From contig NZ_BMPW01000019.1 in the NCBI RefSeq assembly GCF_014647795.1, positions 144,476-208,475 on the forward strand: a stretch of DNA of 64,000 nucleotides, given 5' to 3'. A program made the translations under genes and the position numbers. The DNA is from Actinoplanes campanulatus (GTDB taxonomy: Bacteria > Actinomycetota > Actinomycetes > Mycobacteriales > Micromonosporaceae). Shown here piece after piece: positions 1 to 9,406 of this stretch. The notes beneath the pieces were generated by a model that was not told where the DNA came from, made no database searches, and was given only the letters and a program-made list of their open reading frames with translations. Each line of letters starts with the position of its first letter. Within the stretch, counting starts at the first letter, position 1.

Positions 1-255
1 GGCCACCGATGGCAGGTCCCGGCGACAGTCATGTCCCGCCCGGACGAGTTGACCACCCTCGACCTGCACGCCAAGTTCGGCGTCTACCTGCACCTGTTCC
101 GCGCTCCCGGCGTGACCCCGCGGATCCTCGGCGGGGTCGCCAGCCTCGGCACCACCTGGAAGGTGTCCGGCGCCTCCAAGACACCAGCATTCGTCAGCGA
201 GGACGGCACCTGGCACGGCGCCTTCCGTCACGACATCCGCGTCGCCGACGCGTGA
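1..255 (+). CDS. Hypothetical protein, probably cut by the left window edge
   Basis: The frame is open from the first base of the window, and the first ATG is at 31, with no convincing Shine-Dalgarno sequence in front of it, so this is probably the C-terminal end of a longer gene. From the ATG it would be 74 residues. I recognise no family. The stop lies 24 bases before the GTG of the ATP-grasp gene at 280, on the same strand, so it may be the preceding gene of that operon. Confidence 0.45.
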   Translation, partial: GHRWQVPATVMSRPDELTTLDLHAKFGVYLHLFRAPGVTPRILGGVASLGTTWKVSGASKTPAFVSEDGTWHGAFRHDIRVADA

Positions 256-279
256 CCCGGCCCCAGGAAGGCAGATCCT

Positions 280-1629
280 GTGCGTGAAACCCTGTTCCGG
301 GCCGCGCAGCCGACCGGAACCACACCCTCGGAAGAACTCGTCGGACAACTGCAGGACCCCGACCTGACCCGGCGATGCTGGGACCAGTCGCTCGCACCCA
401 TCACCACCACCGCGGCGGCCACCGTCTCGGCGCATGCGGCGACGATCCTGTGGCCGTATCCGGCCGGCACCGCCGACTGCGTCGACCGCGCCAACTGCGC
501 CGACCACTTCCTGCGCGCCAACCCCGGCTACCACGTCGTGACCCCGCTCGGCCTCGCCCACCCCGACGTCGACCGGCTCCTCGACGGCACCGACGTGGTG
601 CTGTTCCTGCCGTTCGAAGACGCCGCCGACGAACTGAGCATCGTCGACAACCACCTGCAGATGCGCGGCCGGCAGATCGACGCCGTCATCAGTGAACTCG
701 CCCCCGGCTACCTGTGGCGGCACGGCATCCTCGACCTGGACCCGCACCAGCCCAGCTGGCCTCTGGACACCCAGCTGATCAACGGGAGCCTTCTCGCCGC
801 CCACAAAGGCCAGCAAGCCCACCACTTCGCCACCTATTGCCAGCAACAGCCCGGCATCGTCGCCCTCGACACCATCGTCGTGGCAACGGTCGAGGAACTC
901 ACCGGCGCGCTCGAACGGACTCTCGACGGCAGCCGTGCCGCCGTCATCCGCCCGTTCAGCGCATCGCAAGGGACCGGTGTCACCTTTGTCGACCGGGACG
1001 ACATCACCCGCCGCGGCGGGCCTTACGCAGCCGCCCACGTCGTCGAGCAGATCTCCGCCGCGTTGGCCCGAAAGTACGGCAGCCCCGCCCCGTTCCCACT
1101 GATCGTCACCCCGTTCACCGAAGCGGCCCGCCTCAATGGCTGCGTCACCGACCTGCGGATCTTCGTCTGTTACGACCCGACCTCCGACGGACTTCGCGGC
1201 CTACCCGGCATGGTCCGCCGCGCGCAGTTGCCCCTCGCCGACACCGGGTCGGTCACCGCCGCAGCGGCGTTGACGAACCTCAACGCTGCCCCGGTAACCG
1301 AGGCGATCCCCGGCCCAAGATTCTTCCCGGCAACCGACCCGCAGATACTCACCGCCCTCGGCCTCACCCCCGATGACCTGGTCCGCTTGTGCGAACACGC
1401 CACCGCGATCTGGGCCACCGCGAGCCAGTCCACCGAAGATCCCGACGGCCGCGGGCCATTCGCGTACGGCAGCGTCGACTTCGTCATCCGCCGCACCGAC
1501 GCACGGGCCGTGCCGATCGAGATGAACGGGACGAACGTCGGCTCCCACCCCACGGTGCATCCGCGCTGGTGCCACGCTTTCGGCGCAGCAACCACACATG
1601 CGCTCACTCAGCTGGGATTCGCACGGTGA
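280..1629 (+). CDS. ATP-grasp-like protein (first gene of ATP-grasp/PrpF-like/ligase trio)
   Basis: A protein of 449 residues. The GTG start at 280 is preceded by AGGAAGG at 265-271. The middle and C-terminal parts look like a divergent ATP-grasp fold: an Arg-Pro-Phe segment followed by a glycine-rich turn (SASQGTGV, about residue 230), an acidic Asp-Leu-Arg strand (about 290), and a late Glu-Met-Asn-Gly-Thr-Asn segment (about 415) where ATP-grasp enzymes place their metal-binding Glu/Asn. ATP-grasp enzymes couple a carboxylate to an amine or thiol through an acyl phosphate. The next gene starts inside its stop codon (GTGA at 1626), so the two are translationally coupled. The substrate is unknown. 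Confidence 0.7.
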   Translation: MRETLFRAAQPTGTTPSEELVGQLQDPDLTRRCWDQSLAPITTTAAATVSAHAATILWPYPAGTADCVDRANCADHFLRANPGYHVVTPLGLAHPDVDRLLDGTDVVLFLPFEDAADELSIVDNHLQMRGRQIDAVISELAPGYLWRHGILDLDPHQPSWPLDTQLINGSLLAAHKGQQAHHFATYCQQQPGIVALDTIVVATVEELTGALERTLDGSRAAVIRPFSASQGTGVTFVDRDDITRRGGPYAAAHVVEQISAALARKYGSPAPFPLIVTPFTEAARLNGCVTDLRIFVCYDPTSDGLRGLPGMVRRAQLPLADTGSVTAAAALTNLNAAPVTEAIPGPRFFPATDPQILTALGLTPDDLVRLCEHATAIWATASQSTEDPDGRGPFAYGSVDFVIRRTDARAVPIEMNGTNVGSHPTVHPRWCHAFGAATTHALTQLGFAR

Positions 1630-2573
1630 CGGCGGCGCACCGCACCCGCCGCGCCATCGGCGCGACCGTCAGCGTCAACACCACCGTCGGAGCTCCCGGC
1701 CCCACCGCCGTGTTCACCGTCCCCGACCTACCAGCGGCAGCAGACTGCGAACTGCTGCTGCGCCGCTGGTATCCGAGCCTGCGACAGCAGATCCCGTTCA
1801 GCAAGGCGTTGGTCGTCGCCCCCACCGGCGCCGACCGGTTCATCTGCCGGTTCCTGCAGATCATCGGACCCGCCGAATCGATGTTCGGAGCCGCGCGAAC
1901 CGGCCGCGACTGCGTCAATTCAATGATCTCGGCCTACCCCGCCGTCGCCCGGCCGGGCACCACCATGACGCTGGAAAACGTCGACACCGGCCTTACCCTG
2001 GCCGCGACACCCGCCGACGAACGCACCGTCGACGTCGCGGTGCAGCCGGCGCGACCGGTCCAACCCGCCGCGGTACAGCTGCCTACACCAGGCAGCCGCG
2101 GCATCCTGGCCTTGCACGTCAACAACCCGTACGTGCTGCTCGACGCCGGTGAGGCGGGCTTGACCGCTGGTGAGCTGCTACGCCTCGACGGGCCCGCCGA
2201 CCCGGGGCTGCTGCGCCCGTTCGCGGCCGCCATCGCCCAGGTGCAGCAGCACCTCGGGCTGCCCGTCGCCGGAGACCTACCGAAGCTGGCTGTCGTCGCC
2301 GCCGACGGCCCGGACGTCCTTGCCGCCCGCACCGTCTACCTCGGCCGCTGGCACCCCGGCCTGCCCCTGACCGCCGCCACCACATTCCTCACCGCCACCC
2401 AGATCCCGCAGTCGCCCTGGCCCGGCCCCGCTGTACCGCAGCACGGACTACGGCTGCGGAGCCCGGCCGCAGACATCCGAGTCACAACCCGCGTCAACGA
2501 CGACGGCGCGCTTGTGTCATTCGGCATCCCAGCCAGGGAGGTAACCCGTGACATCCCCGCCCGCAGCATCTGA
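1626..2573 (+). CDS. PrpF / diaminopimelate-epimerase-fold protein
   Basis: A protein of 315 residues from a GTG that overlaps the preceding stop by 4 bases; the frame stays open upstream, but that part overlaps the previous gene. Features resembling the PrpF (methylaconitate isomerase-like) branch of the DAP-epimerase/proline-racemase superfamily are an N-terminal half with a conserved Cys-Val-Asn segment (about residue 97), an L-R-L-D-G-P acidic segment in the middle, and a C-terminal block with G-R-W-H-P-G-L-P followed by T-A-A (about residues 235-250), typical of PrpF. Members isomerise double bonds or stereocentres without a cofactor. The downstream ATP-grasp gene starts 26 bases before this one ends. 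The family call is moderately sure; the substrate is unknown. Confidence 0.6.
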   Translation: MTAAHRTRRAIGATVSVNTTVGAPGPTAVFTVPDLPAAADCELLLRRWYPSLRQQIPFSKALVVAPTGADRFICRFLQIIGPAESMFGAARTGRDCVNSMISAYPAVARPGTTMTLENVDTGLTLAATPADERTVDVAVQPARPVQPAAVQLPTPGSRGILALHVNNPYVLLDAGEAGLTAGELLRLDGPADPGLLRPFAAAIAQVQQHLGLPVAGDLPKLAVVAADGPDVLAARTVYLGRWHPGLPLTAATTFLTATQIPQSPWPGPAVPQHGLRLRSPAADIRVTTRVNDDGALVSFGIPAREVTRDIPARSI

Positions 2574-3555
2574 CCCGGCACCGATCACCACGCAAGCCAT
2601 CGCCACCGCCCGGCAACTGCTGGCCGGCAGCACGGTATGCCTGCTCGCCCGAGAACAGCCGTCACCGATCGAGGCAGCCGAGCTGGCCGGATTCGCCCAG
2701 ACGCTGCCGGGCTGCGATGTCACCGTGAACGAAGTCAGGTTCGCCGACGTGCACGAGCTGTACCGCCCGGCCGCGGCCCAGGCGCTCAGCGCCGCGGCGG
2801 TGGTCGTCAAGTTCACCCACGGCCCCCTCAACCGCAGCGGACTCGTCCCGGCTGTCCTGGACACGCTCGGCGCCCGCCGGGCCGGCCACCCGCCGTCCGT
2901 GGACATCCTGTCGCAACGAAAAAGCCTGATCAAAGAGCTGATGCGGCGCGAGCAGGTGCCCACCCTGGACTACCTGCTCCTCGACGGCGGGGTGCCTGTC
3001 GGTGCGCAGGTAGCGCAGCTGGCTGCCCGGACCGGTGCCACCGCTTTCGTCGTCAAGCCCGACGACGGCAACGCCAGCGAAGGCCTGCACTGGGCCGGCT
3101 CCGTCGAGGACGCCGCCCGCATCGTGCACGACAGCGGCGGCCAGCTGGTGGTGGAGCCGTACCGGCGGGGCCGGATCATCACCGTCGGCGCAGTAACCCT
3201 GCTCGGGCAGGTCCGTACCGTCGCCCCACTGGAATACCTCCTCGACGGCGACCTGGTCATGGACGCCGACTGGAAGCGAAACCCGAAACGGGCTCCGGCC
3301 AGGCTAGAACCGTCCGTCGACGCCGAGGTCCGCACCTATGCGGCACGGGTACACCGGGCCGTCGGCGCCCGCGGGCTGTCGCGCACCGATTTCATCGTCG
3401 GCCCGGACGGCGTCACCGCCTTGGAGATCAACACCAACATCGGCCTCGGGCCCGGCCACGACATCGCCGCAGCATTCGACGCCACCGGGCTCGACTACGA
3501 CGATCTCGTGATCTGCCAGACGGCCAGCGGGCTACCGCTGCCCGGTCAACGGTGA
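2548..3555 (+). CDS. D-Ala-D-Ala-ligase-like ATP-grasp enzyme
   Basis: A protein of 335 residues with a GTG start and a strong GGGAGG Shine-Dalgarno sequence, overlapping the PrpF-like gene. ATP-grasp features are a lysine segment FVVKPDDGNAS (about residues 163-173), a glycine-rich loop, and a C-terminal metal site reading ALEINTNIG (about residues 294-302). This resembles the E-x-N motif of D-alanine-D-alanine ligase and related peptide ligases. It should join an amino or carboxylic acid to an amine at the cost of ATP. Together with the ATP-grasp gene at 280 and an isomerase it suggests a small dipeptide-like product. The 3' end overlaps convergent purD by 24 bases. Confidence 0.72.
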   Translation: MTSPPAASDPAPITTQAIATARQLLAGSTVCLLAREQPSPIEAAELAGFAQTLPGCDVTVNEVRFADVHELYRPAAAQALSAAAVVVKFTHGPLNRSGLVPAVLDTLGARRAGHPPSVDILSQRKSLIKELMRREQVPTLDYLLLDGGVPVGAQVAQLAARTGATAFVVKPDDGNASEGLHWAGSVEDAARIVHDSGGQLVVEPYRRGRIITVGAVTLLGQVRTVAPLEYLLDGDLVMDADWKRNPKRAPARLEPSVDAEVRTYAARVHRAVGARGLSRTDFIVGPDGVTALEINTNIGLGPGHDIAAAFDATGLDYDDLVICQTASGLPLPGQR

Positions 3556-4770
3556 CGGCAGGCCGATGTCCGTACGCATGACCGCACCATCGAGGGTTAC
3601 CCGGCCAGCCAGCTCGTACGCGGCAGCTCGGGCCTCGTCAAGGGTGTCGCCGAGCGCGGTACAGCAGATTGCCCGGCCGCCGGTGGTTACCAGCTGCCCG
3701 CCCTCGGTGAGGCGGGTACCGGCATGCAGGTAGCCAGGACCCTCTGCGCCGGTGATGGCGTCACCGGAACTCGGCTGTTCCGGATAGCCCTTCGACGCGA
3801 TCACCACCGTGACTGCCGCCTGGTCGTGCCAGCGCAGCGGCTCCAGCTGGTCCAGGGTGCCGGTGGCAGCGCGGTAGAACAGCTCGGCCGGGCTGGTCCG
3901 CATCAGTGGCAGCAGGACCTGCGCCTCCGGGTCGCCGAACCGGACGTTGAACTCGATGACCCGCGGCCCCTGCTTGGTCAGGCACAACCCGACGTACAGC
4001 AGCCCGGCGAACGGAGCTCCACGACCGGCCATCTCTTTCAGCACCGGATGCACGACGGACTGCAGAACGTCGGACACCAGATCGTCGCCGACCCAGGTGA
4101 TCGGTGCGTACGCGCCCATCCCGCCGGTGTTCGGACCGGTGTCGCCGGTGCCGACACGCTTGTAGTCCTGCGCGAGCCGCAGAGGGACCGCAGTGGTGCC
4201 GTCGGTGACCACGAACAACGAGATCTCCGGACCGTCGAGGAACTCCTCGACGACCACCCGGCCACAGCCGGCGGCGTGCTCCAGCGCCACCGACCGGTCA
4301 TCGGTGACCACCACACCCTTACCGGCGGCCAGCGAATCGTTCTTCACCACGTACGGGGCGCCGAACTCGTCGAGCGCCGCAGCTACCTGCTCCGGGGTAG
4401 TGCAGGAGTGGGACTGAGCAGTGGGGACACCGGCGGCCGCCATCACGTCCTTGGAGAACGTCTTGGAGCCTTCCAACTCTGCGGCGGCGCGCGTCGGGCC
4501 GAAACAGGCGATGCCCGCAGCCTGGACGGCGTCAGTCACACCGGCGACCAGCGCAGCCTCAGGGCCGACGACGACCAGATCGGCCCGGAACACGGTCGCT
4601 GCGTCGGCCACCGCGTCGGCGTCGGTAGGGCTCACCGTGAACAGCTCACCGAGTCGGCCCATCCCGGGGTTGCCCGGGGCCGCGGCCACTGCGGTGACCG
4701 ACGGGTCGGCGGCGAGGGCTGCGGCGAGGGCGTGCTCACGCCCACCGGAACCGACAACGAGAACACGCAT
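3532..4770 (-). CDS. purD: Phosphoribosylamine-glycine ligase (GARS)
   Basis: GARS joins 5-phosphoribosylamine and glycine with ATP, the second step of de novo purine synthesis. The 412 residues begin MRVLVVGSGGREHALA, the classic PurD N terminus. They include an ATP-grasp domain with PYVVKNDSLAAGKGVVV (about residues 130-146) and the metal-site segment VIEFNVRFGDPEAQ (about residues 285-298). The open frame continues 29 codons upstream, but the ATG at 4770 fits the family start. Full length and apparently intact. It is transcribed away from guaB, and its end overlaps the ligase gene. In most actinobacteria purD sits with housekeeping genes, so it should be checked whether this is the only copy. 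Confidence 0.95.
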   Translation of the reverse strand: MRVLVVGSGGREHALAAALAADPSVTAVAAAPGNPGMGRLGELFTVSPTDADAVADAATVFRADLVVVGPEAALVAGVTDAVQAAGIACFGPTRAAAELEGSKTFSKDVMAAAGVPTAQSHSCTTPEQVAAALDEFGAPYVVKNDSLAAGKGVVVTDDRSVALEHAAGCGRVVVEEFLDGPEISLFVVTDGTTAVPLRLAQDYKRVGTGDTGPNTGGMGAYAPITWVGDDLVSDVLQSVVHPVLKEMAGRGAPFAGLLYVGLCLTKQGPRVIEFNVRFGDPEAQVLLPLMRTSPAELFYRAATGTLDQLEPLRWHDQAAVTVVIASKGYPEQPSSGDAITGAEGPGYLHAGTRLTEGGQLVTTGGRAICCTALGDTLDEARAAAYELAGRVTLDGAVMRTDIGLPSPLTGQR

Positions 4771-5109
4771 GGCGACATGATAGGGCAAGCCACCACATAC
4801 CGGAATGACGTCACCCATTCGTATCGGACCTTCTGAGGTTCTCAGAGCGGCGATCACACCAGTGCATCAGGAGAAAGCGCGGATGCGGCAAGTGGGACTG
4901 GCAACAGACACCAGTGTCATCAGCCACCAGCGATCCCTCCAGACAGGACCCTCTGTCGGCTACCAGGCGGCGGGTCGTGTTCCGTCGAACACCACCATCC
5001 GTCCGGGTGATATGTGCGAGTCTTCCCGATCAGCTATGGCTGCTAGATTCACCCGTTTATAGGTTCACCAGCGCAAACATCAGCATATCGACAGTCAAGG
5101 AGTGCAGCA
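4771..5109. promoter_or_regulatory. Divergent purD/guaB intergenic region
   Basis: There are 339 bases with no convincing gene. The part next to guaB is AT-richer than its surroundings and carries -10-like hexamers TAGATT (5044-5049) and TATAGG (5058-5063). A clear AAGGAG (5098-5103) lies just before the guaB GTG at 5110. It presumably holds the promoters for purD (leftward) and guaB (rightward). I saw no recognisable riboswitch or PurR-type operator. Confidence 0.45.
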
Positions 5110-5818
5110 GTGCGGATCCTGTCCGACACCTCCCGCACCTTCGGTGAGTTTCTGCTTCTACCGAATCTCACCGGCGAAACCTGCACACCCGAACGGGTAG
5201 ATATGTCCGCGCCTCTGGTCCGGCATCCGGTCGGGCAACCGTCGCCGATCCGCGTCGCGACGCCGATTGTCAGCGCGATCATGGGCGCGGTGTCCTCGCC
5301 CCGGCTGGCCATCGCGCTCGCTCAGGTCGGCGGTCTGTCCTTCCTTCACCAGAACCAGCCGATCGACGACCAGGCCACGATGGTGGCGACCGTCAAGCGG
5401 CACAAGGCTGGCTTTCGGCACAACGACGTCAACATCAAGCCGGTGGCCACGCTGCATGAGGCCGATCTGCTGATGAAGGAAAGCCGTCTGGACGTCGTCG
5501 TCGTCACCGACGACGGAACACCTTCAGGGCGTTTCCTCGGCCTTCTGACCAGCCGCGACTACAACTTTCACCGGCACCAGCCCAGCGGTAGCGTCGAGTC
5601 GCGGATGCTGCCGGTCGCCGATCTGGTCACGGCACCCGCGGGAACGTCGCTGGAGCAAGCCAACTCTCTGCTCTGGGACTCCCGCCAGGATGTGCTGCCC
5701 ATTCTCGACACCACCGGTCAGCTGACGGCCCTGGTGCAACGCCGCGACTACGAACTGCACGAGCAATTCCGCAACGAGTCGGTCGACGCCGACAAACGGT
5801 TCCGCGTCGGCGCCGGCG

Positions 5819-5822
5819 TTAA
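5819..5822. repeat. Left TTAA target-site duplication
   Basis: TTAA directly abuts the left inverted repeat and is repeated at 7193-7196. IS701-family elements duplicate a 4-base YTAR target, which TTAA fits. Confidence 0.9.
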
Positions 5823-7192
5823 TACTGCAACGGCACTTCATCGGAATGGGTAGCCGCGGCGTTTGTAGTGGCTGAGGCGGGCTTGGTGTTGGCGGCGTCG
5901 TCGCCACCGTGACCACCACCAGATGTGTTTGGGCTGGTGGGGGCGGACGAGTAGTGCGGCCAGCAGGCGCCGGATCTCCGGTACCGTGTAGCCGATCATC
6001 ATGCCGTCTTCACTGTCGTTTGCTGTTGCGCGGTCAACGTTCGGGCGACGACGAGCCAGGCGTAGGCGGCCATCGACAAGGTGATGTGGGCGTGCCAGGC
6101 CCGCCAGTCACGGACCTGATACTCATCGAGACCGGCCTGGCCTTTGGCCTGCTGGAAGCATTCCTCGATCGCCCACCGGGTCCCGGCGATCCGGGCAAGA
6201 TCCATCAGTCGGGTCTTCCGCGGGCCGTAGCAGACGTAGTAGGCCAGCTCGCCGGTACTGATGCTGCGCCGGGCCAGGAGCCAGTGCCCGCGGCCAGGCC
6301 GCCAGGACACGCCGATCGGCACCCGTGCCCACCAGTACTCCCGCGGCCCATGAGCACCAGCGCCCGTGGAAACCCTCGACCAGGCCCGTCCGGGTAGGCC
6401 GGCGATCAGCTCGTCGACACGGACCCGGCCCCTGCTCGTGGTGGCCACCTCGTCGTTGCATCGGGTCGCGACCACATAAGCCCGGTCGTGATCCTCCAGC
6501 CAGGTCCGCAACGATCTGGCCTGCCCGTAGACCTCGTCCATCGTCACCCACGCGGCCGGCACCCCGGCCGCGAACGCTCTTTTGAGCATCTGCCGGGCCA
6601 TCTCGATCTTCGTGGCGAAGCCGACCTCGTCCGCGATCCCCGCAGCCCGGCACCGGCCCCGATCACCGGTCCACGCCGCCGGCAGATACAACTGCCGGTC
6701 GATCAGCGCGTGCCCCCGCTCAGATCGATAGGCCAGGAAGACACCGATCTGGCAGTTCTCGATCCGCCCGGCGGTGCCGGAGTACTGCCGCTGAACACCG
6801 GCGGACTTCACACCCTTCTTCAGGAAGCCGGTGTCATCGATGATCAGCACACCTGCCGGGTCACCGAGATGCTCGACGACGTAGTCCCGGACCTCGTCAC
6901 GAACCGCGTCGACGTCCCAATCGGCCCACCGCAACAACCGCTGCATCCCGTCCGGCGACAGATCACCGGCCCGCTCCGCCAGAGTCCAGCCGTTCTTACG
7001 ATCCAGGCCCGCGACCAGCCCGGACAGATACTGCCGAGCCCGCCGCCGCGGCTCTGACCTGGTGAACCGTCCCGAGAACCGGGCATACAACCGGTCCAGC
7101 TCACCCGACCACTGATCAACCTCGATCGCCGTCACACAACAGGCAACGAGCCGATCATCGATACGTTCCGCCAGCCGAGTGCCGTTGCAGTA
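5823..7192 (-). mobile_element. IS701-family insertion sequence, 1370 bp, complete
   Basis: The ends carry a perfect 15-bp terminal inverted repeat, TACTGCAACGGCACT (5823-5837 and its complement 7178-7192). They are flanked by TTAA on both sides, and a single transposase gene fills most of the element. The insertion splits guaB. The intact ends and transposase and the exact duplication suggest a recent and possibly still mobile insertion. About 175 bases between the left end and the transposase stop are non-coding. Confidence 0.93.
5999..7135 (-). CDS. IS701-family DDE transposase
   Basis: A protein of 378 residues starting at GTG 7135. It carries the IS701 hallmarks: the first catalytic Asp in [13 protein letters not shown] (about residues 95-107), a second Asp in VTMDEVYGQ (about residue 200), and the Glu in [11 protein letters not shown] (about residue 330). 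The length and the D-D-E spacing fit an active enzyme, and no frameshift is seen. It cuts and pastes the surrounding element and is read opposite to the guaB gene it interrupts. Confidence 0.95.
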   Translation of the reverse strand: MTAIEVDQWSGELDRLYARFSGRFTRSEPRRRARQYLSGLVAGLDRKNGWTLAERAGDLSPDGMQRLLRWADWDVDAVRDEVRDYVVEHLGDPAGVLIIDDTGFLKKGVKSAGVQRQYSGTAGRIENCQIGVFLAYRSERGHALIDRQLYLPAAWTGDRGRCRAAGIADEVGFATKIEMARQMLKRAFAAGVPAAWVTMDEVYGQARSLRTWLEDHDRAYVVATRCNDEVATTSRGRVRVDELIAGLPGRAWSRVSTGAGAHGPREYWWARVPIGVSWRPGRGHWLLARRSISTGELAYYVCYGPRKTRLMDLARIAGTRWAIEECFQQAKGQAGLDEYQVRDWRAWHAHITLSMAAYAWLVVARTLTAQQQTTVKTA

Positions 7193-7196
7193 TTAA
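7193..7196. repeat. Right TTAA target-site duplication
   Basis: Second copy of the 4-base target; it completes the Val-Asn codons of the interrupted guaB when one copy is removed. Confidence 0.9.
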
Positions 7197-7978
7197 CACC
7201 CGCGACTACGAGGACCGCATCCCGGCGCTGGTCGACGCCGGTGCCGATGTGCTTTGCCTGGACTCCTCCGACGGCTTCTCGGTGTGGCAGCACCGCGTCG
7301 TCGAGTTCGTCCGCGAACGGTACGGCGACAGCGTCCGGATCGGGGCCGGCAACGTGGTCGACGCCCGCGGCTTCAACTACCTCGCCGAGGCCGGCGCCGA
7401 CTTCGTCAAGGTCGGCATCGGCGGCGGATCCATCTGCATCACCCGTGACCAGAAAGGCATCGGCCGCGGCCAGGCCACCGCTCTGGCCGAGATCGTCCCC
7501 GCCCGCGATGCTTACGCGGAGAAGACCGGCATGTACGTGCCGGTGTGCTCCGACGGCGGCATCATCCACGACTCCCACATGGCGATCGCGCTCGCGTTCG
7601 GAGCGGACTTCCTGATGCTCGGGCGATACTTCGCCCGATTCGACGAGAGCCCAGCGCCGAAGGTCCGGGGAACTGGCGGTCAGGTCCTCAAGGAGTATTG
7701 GGGCGAAGGAAGTTCCCGCGCGCGCAACGCTGCCCGGTACGGGCAAGGTGACATGGTCTTCGAAGAGGGCGTCGACGGGTACGTCAACTACGCCGGCGCC
7801 CTGGCCGACAATGTGAAGGTCACCCTCGCCAAGATCCGGTCGACGATGATCAGCTGTGGATCGACCACGCTCCGGCAGTTTCATGAGACCGCGATTCTCG
7901 AGCCGGTCTCTCAGCAGACCTTCGTGCAGAACTCTGAGGAGGTCGACCGCAACGACCGGCCGACCGTCGTCTGATCGC

Positions 7979-8017
7979 CCTGCCGTCGCCTCACTCACCC
8001 GGTGAGGCGACGGCAGG
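7979..8017 (+). terminator. Strong hairpin terminator after guaB
   Basis: A perfect 16-bp stem (7979-7994 with 8002-8017) with a 7-base loop begins five bases after the guaB stop. It is not followed by a long T run, as is common for terminators in high-GC actinobacteria. It separates guaB from the XRE regulator transcriptionally. Confidence 0.85.
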
Positions 8018-8128
8018 CGTATTGTGCTTCGCCTTGGGCCGTCTTGCTCAGCGGGTTGTGCGGTTCGTGTGGTCTTTGGGACCATTTCCGGACTGTGACC
8101 GACGCCATCCGGACCGGGAAGGAGCGGC

Positions 8129-9406
8129 GTGGCGCGAACCGACCCTCAACGGAATGAACGGTTCCGCGTGGCACGCGCACGCCTCCGGCTCACGCGGCAG
8201 GAAGTCGCAGACGCGGCAAACCAATATCTGACGCCTCGCCACTCCTTGAACGACAACGATATCGGTAAGATCGAAAGAGGCGTGGTTACCTGGCCAGGGT
8301 CCGAACGGCGCGCAGCGCTCAAGAAGGTTCTCGGCGCTGCAACCGACGCGGATCTGGGTTTTGTCAATTCACGTGCGACCTTCACCGGATCGGCGGCTGC
8401 CGCGGAGCGCATCGAGCATCTTGCTCGGTCGGCAGATTCCCTCTCGGCTGCACGATTCGATGAAATTGGCGTACCGGAAGGGACTGATCCGCTTGCAGCC
8501 TTCGCTGCTGGCGGGCCTGTGAGCGGGCCATGGCTGGTCTTGCTGGACAACCTCGCGTCAATCGCTGAAAACCTGGGGTGGAACGCGGTCCGGCCGTTGG
8601 CAGCCAAGCAGATGCAGAGTCTGGAAGCACTTCGCCGTCAGGATTCCGCGTTGGCAGAACCCCTCGCCGTCGCGGATGCCCGATGGTCTGAATTCATGAG
8701 CTGGATCTGCGCAAACAACGGCGTTCCCGGCGATGACTGGCTGCGCCGAGCCCACCACCGCGCGGAAGCCGCAGGCGACGCCGTGGTGACGGCGTACGTG
8801 CTCATGAGGCAGAGCCAGCAAGCGCTCGACGCCGGCGATCCCACCTCCGCGGTGGCCTTGTCTCGCAAAGCGCTGCGATACGGTCCCCTACCGACTCGCA
8901 CTCAAGCGCTGTGCCTGACGAGGTTGGCCGAAGGACTGGCACTGGCTGGCAACGAGTCCGGTCTGGAGGCCCTGGAGATCGCCCATCACAACGTGAAAGC
9001 CGGTTCGACCTCGCCTGAGGACCACATCTCCCGACACTGCGACACGCGGTACATCGACGGGATCCGGGCCCGGTGTCACTACCTGCTGGGAAACCATCAC
9101 GAAGCAGCGGCACTCCTGACGGATGTCCTGGCGGACGAGCAGCCAGCGGGATCTATTGACCGCGGGATCTGGTACGCCTACTTCGCAGAAACGCACGCGC
9201 CACGCCATCCCGAGAAGAGCGCTGAGGCAGGGTTGAAGGCGCTGGCACTGTCACGATCGGCGGATTCCGCCCGGGTCACGCAAGCTCTGCTCACCGTCGC
9301 GGTGACGTTGAGAGCACATCGTGGACTTGATCTCGTCGACAGGTTCCTCCAACAGCACAGCGCGGCCGTTGCCGCCCAACTGTCAGTATCGGAATCATGG
9401 ACTTGA
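8129..9406 (+). CDS. XRE-family helix-turn-helix regulator with helical repeat C-terminus
   Basis: A protein of 425 residues with a GTG start after GGAAGGAG. The N-terminal 70 residues form an XRE-type helix-turn-helix (RLTRQEVADAAN recognition region, then NDIGKIERG). The remainder is alpha-helical with TPR-like repeats, as in the large actinobacterial regulator families. The creatininase gene starts 10 bases before it ends, so the pair is co-translated. It is the only regulator adjoining the deazapurine operon and is therefore the best candidate for controlling it. That link is inference. Confidence 0.85.
   Translation: MARTDPQRNERFRVARARLRLTRQEVADAANQYLTPRHSLNDNDIGKIERGVVTWPGSERRAALKKVLGAATDADLGFVNSRATFTGSAAAAERIEHLARSADSLSAARFDEIGVPEGTDPLAAFAAGGPVSGPWLVLLDNLASIAENLGWNAVRPLAAKQMQSLEALRRQDSALAEPLAVADARWSEFMSWICANNGVPGDDWLRRAHHRAEAAGDAVVTAYVLMRQSQQALDAGDPTSAVALSRKALRYGPLPTRTQALCLTRLAEGLALAGNESGLEALEIAHHNVKAGSTSPEDHISRHCDTRYIDGIRARCHYLLGNHHEAAALLTDVLADEQPAGSIDRGIWYAYFAETHAPRHPEKSAEAGLKALALSRSADSARVTQALLTVAVTLRAHRGLDLVDRFLQQHSAAVAAQLSVSESWT

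Larger units (their letters stand above)
5110..7974 (+). pseudogene. guaB: IMP dehydrogenase (guaB) interrupted by an IS701-family element
   Basis: Segment 5110-5822 encodes the N terminus, with the first barrel strands and a CBS-domain pair. Segment 7197-7974 encodes the rest of the TIM barrel, including the catalytic loop [18 protein letters not shown] and the phosphate-binding SDGGI segment. Deleting 5823-7196 (element plus one TTAA copy) joins them as GAGVNT-RDYED in frame: 1491 bases, 496 residues, a normal length for the IMPDH branch with the GGGSICITR loop. IMPDH oxidises IMP to XMP, the committed step to GMP. As it stands the N-terminal part ends with a few residues read from the IS, so the enzyme should be inactive. 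The break is clean, so the insertion looks recent. Confidence 0.93.
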
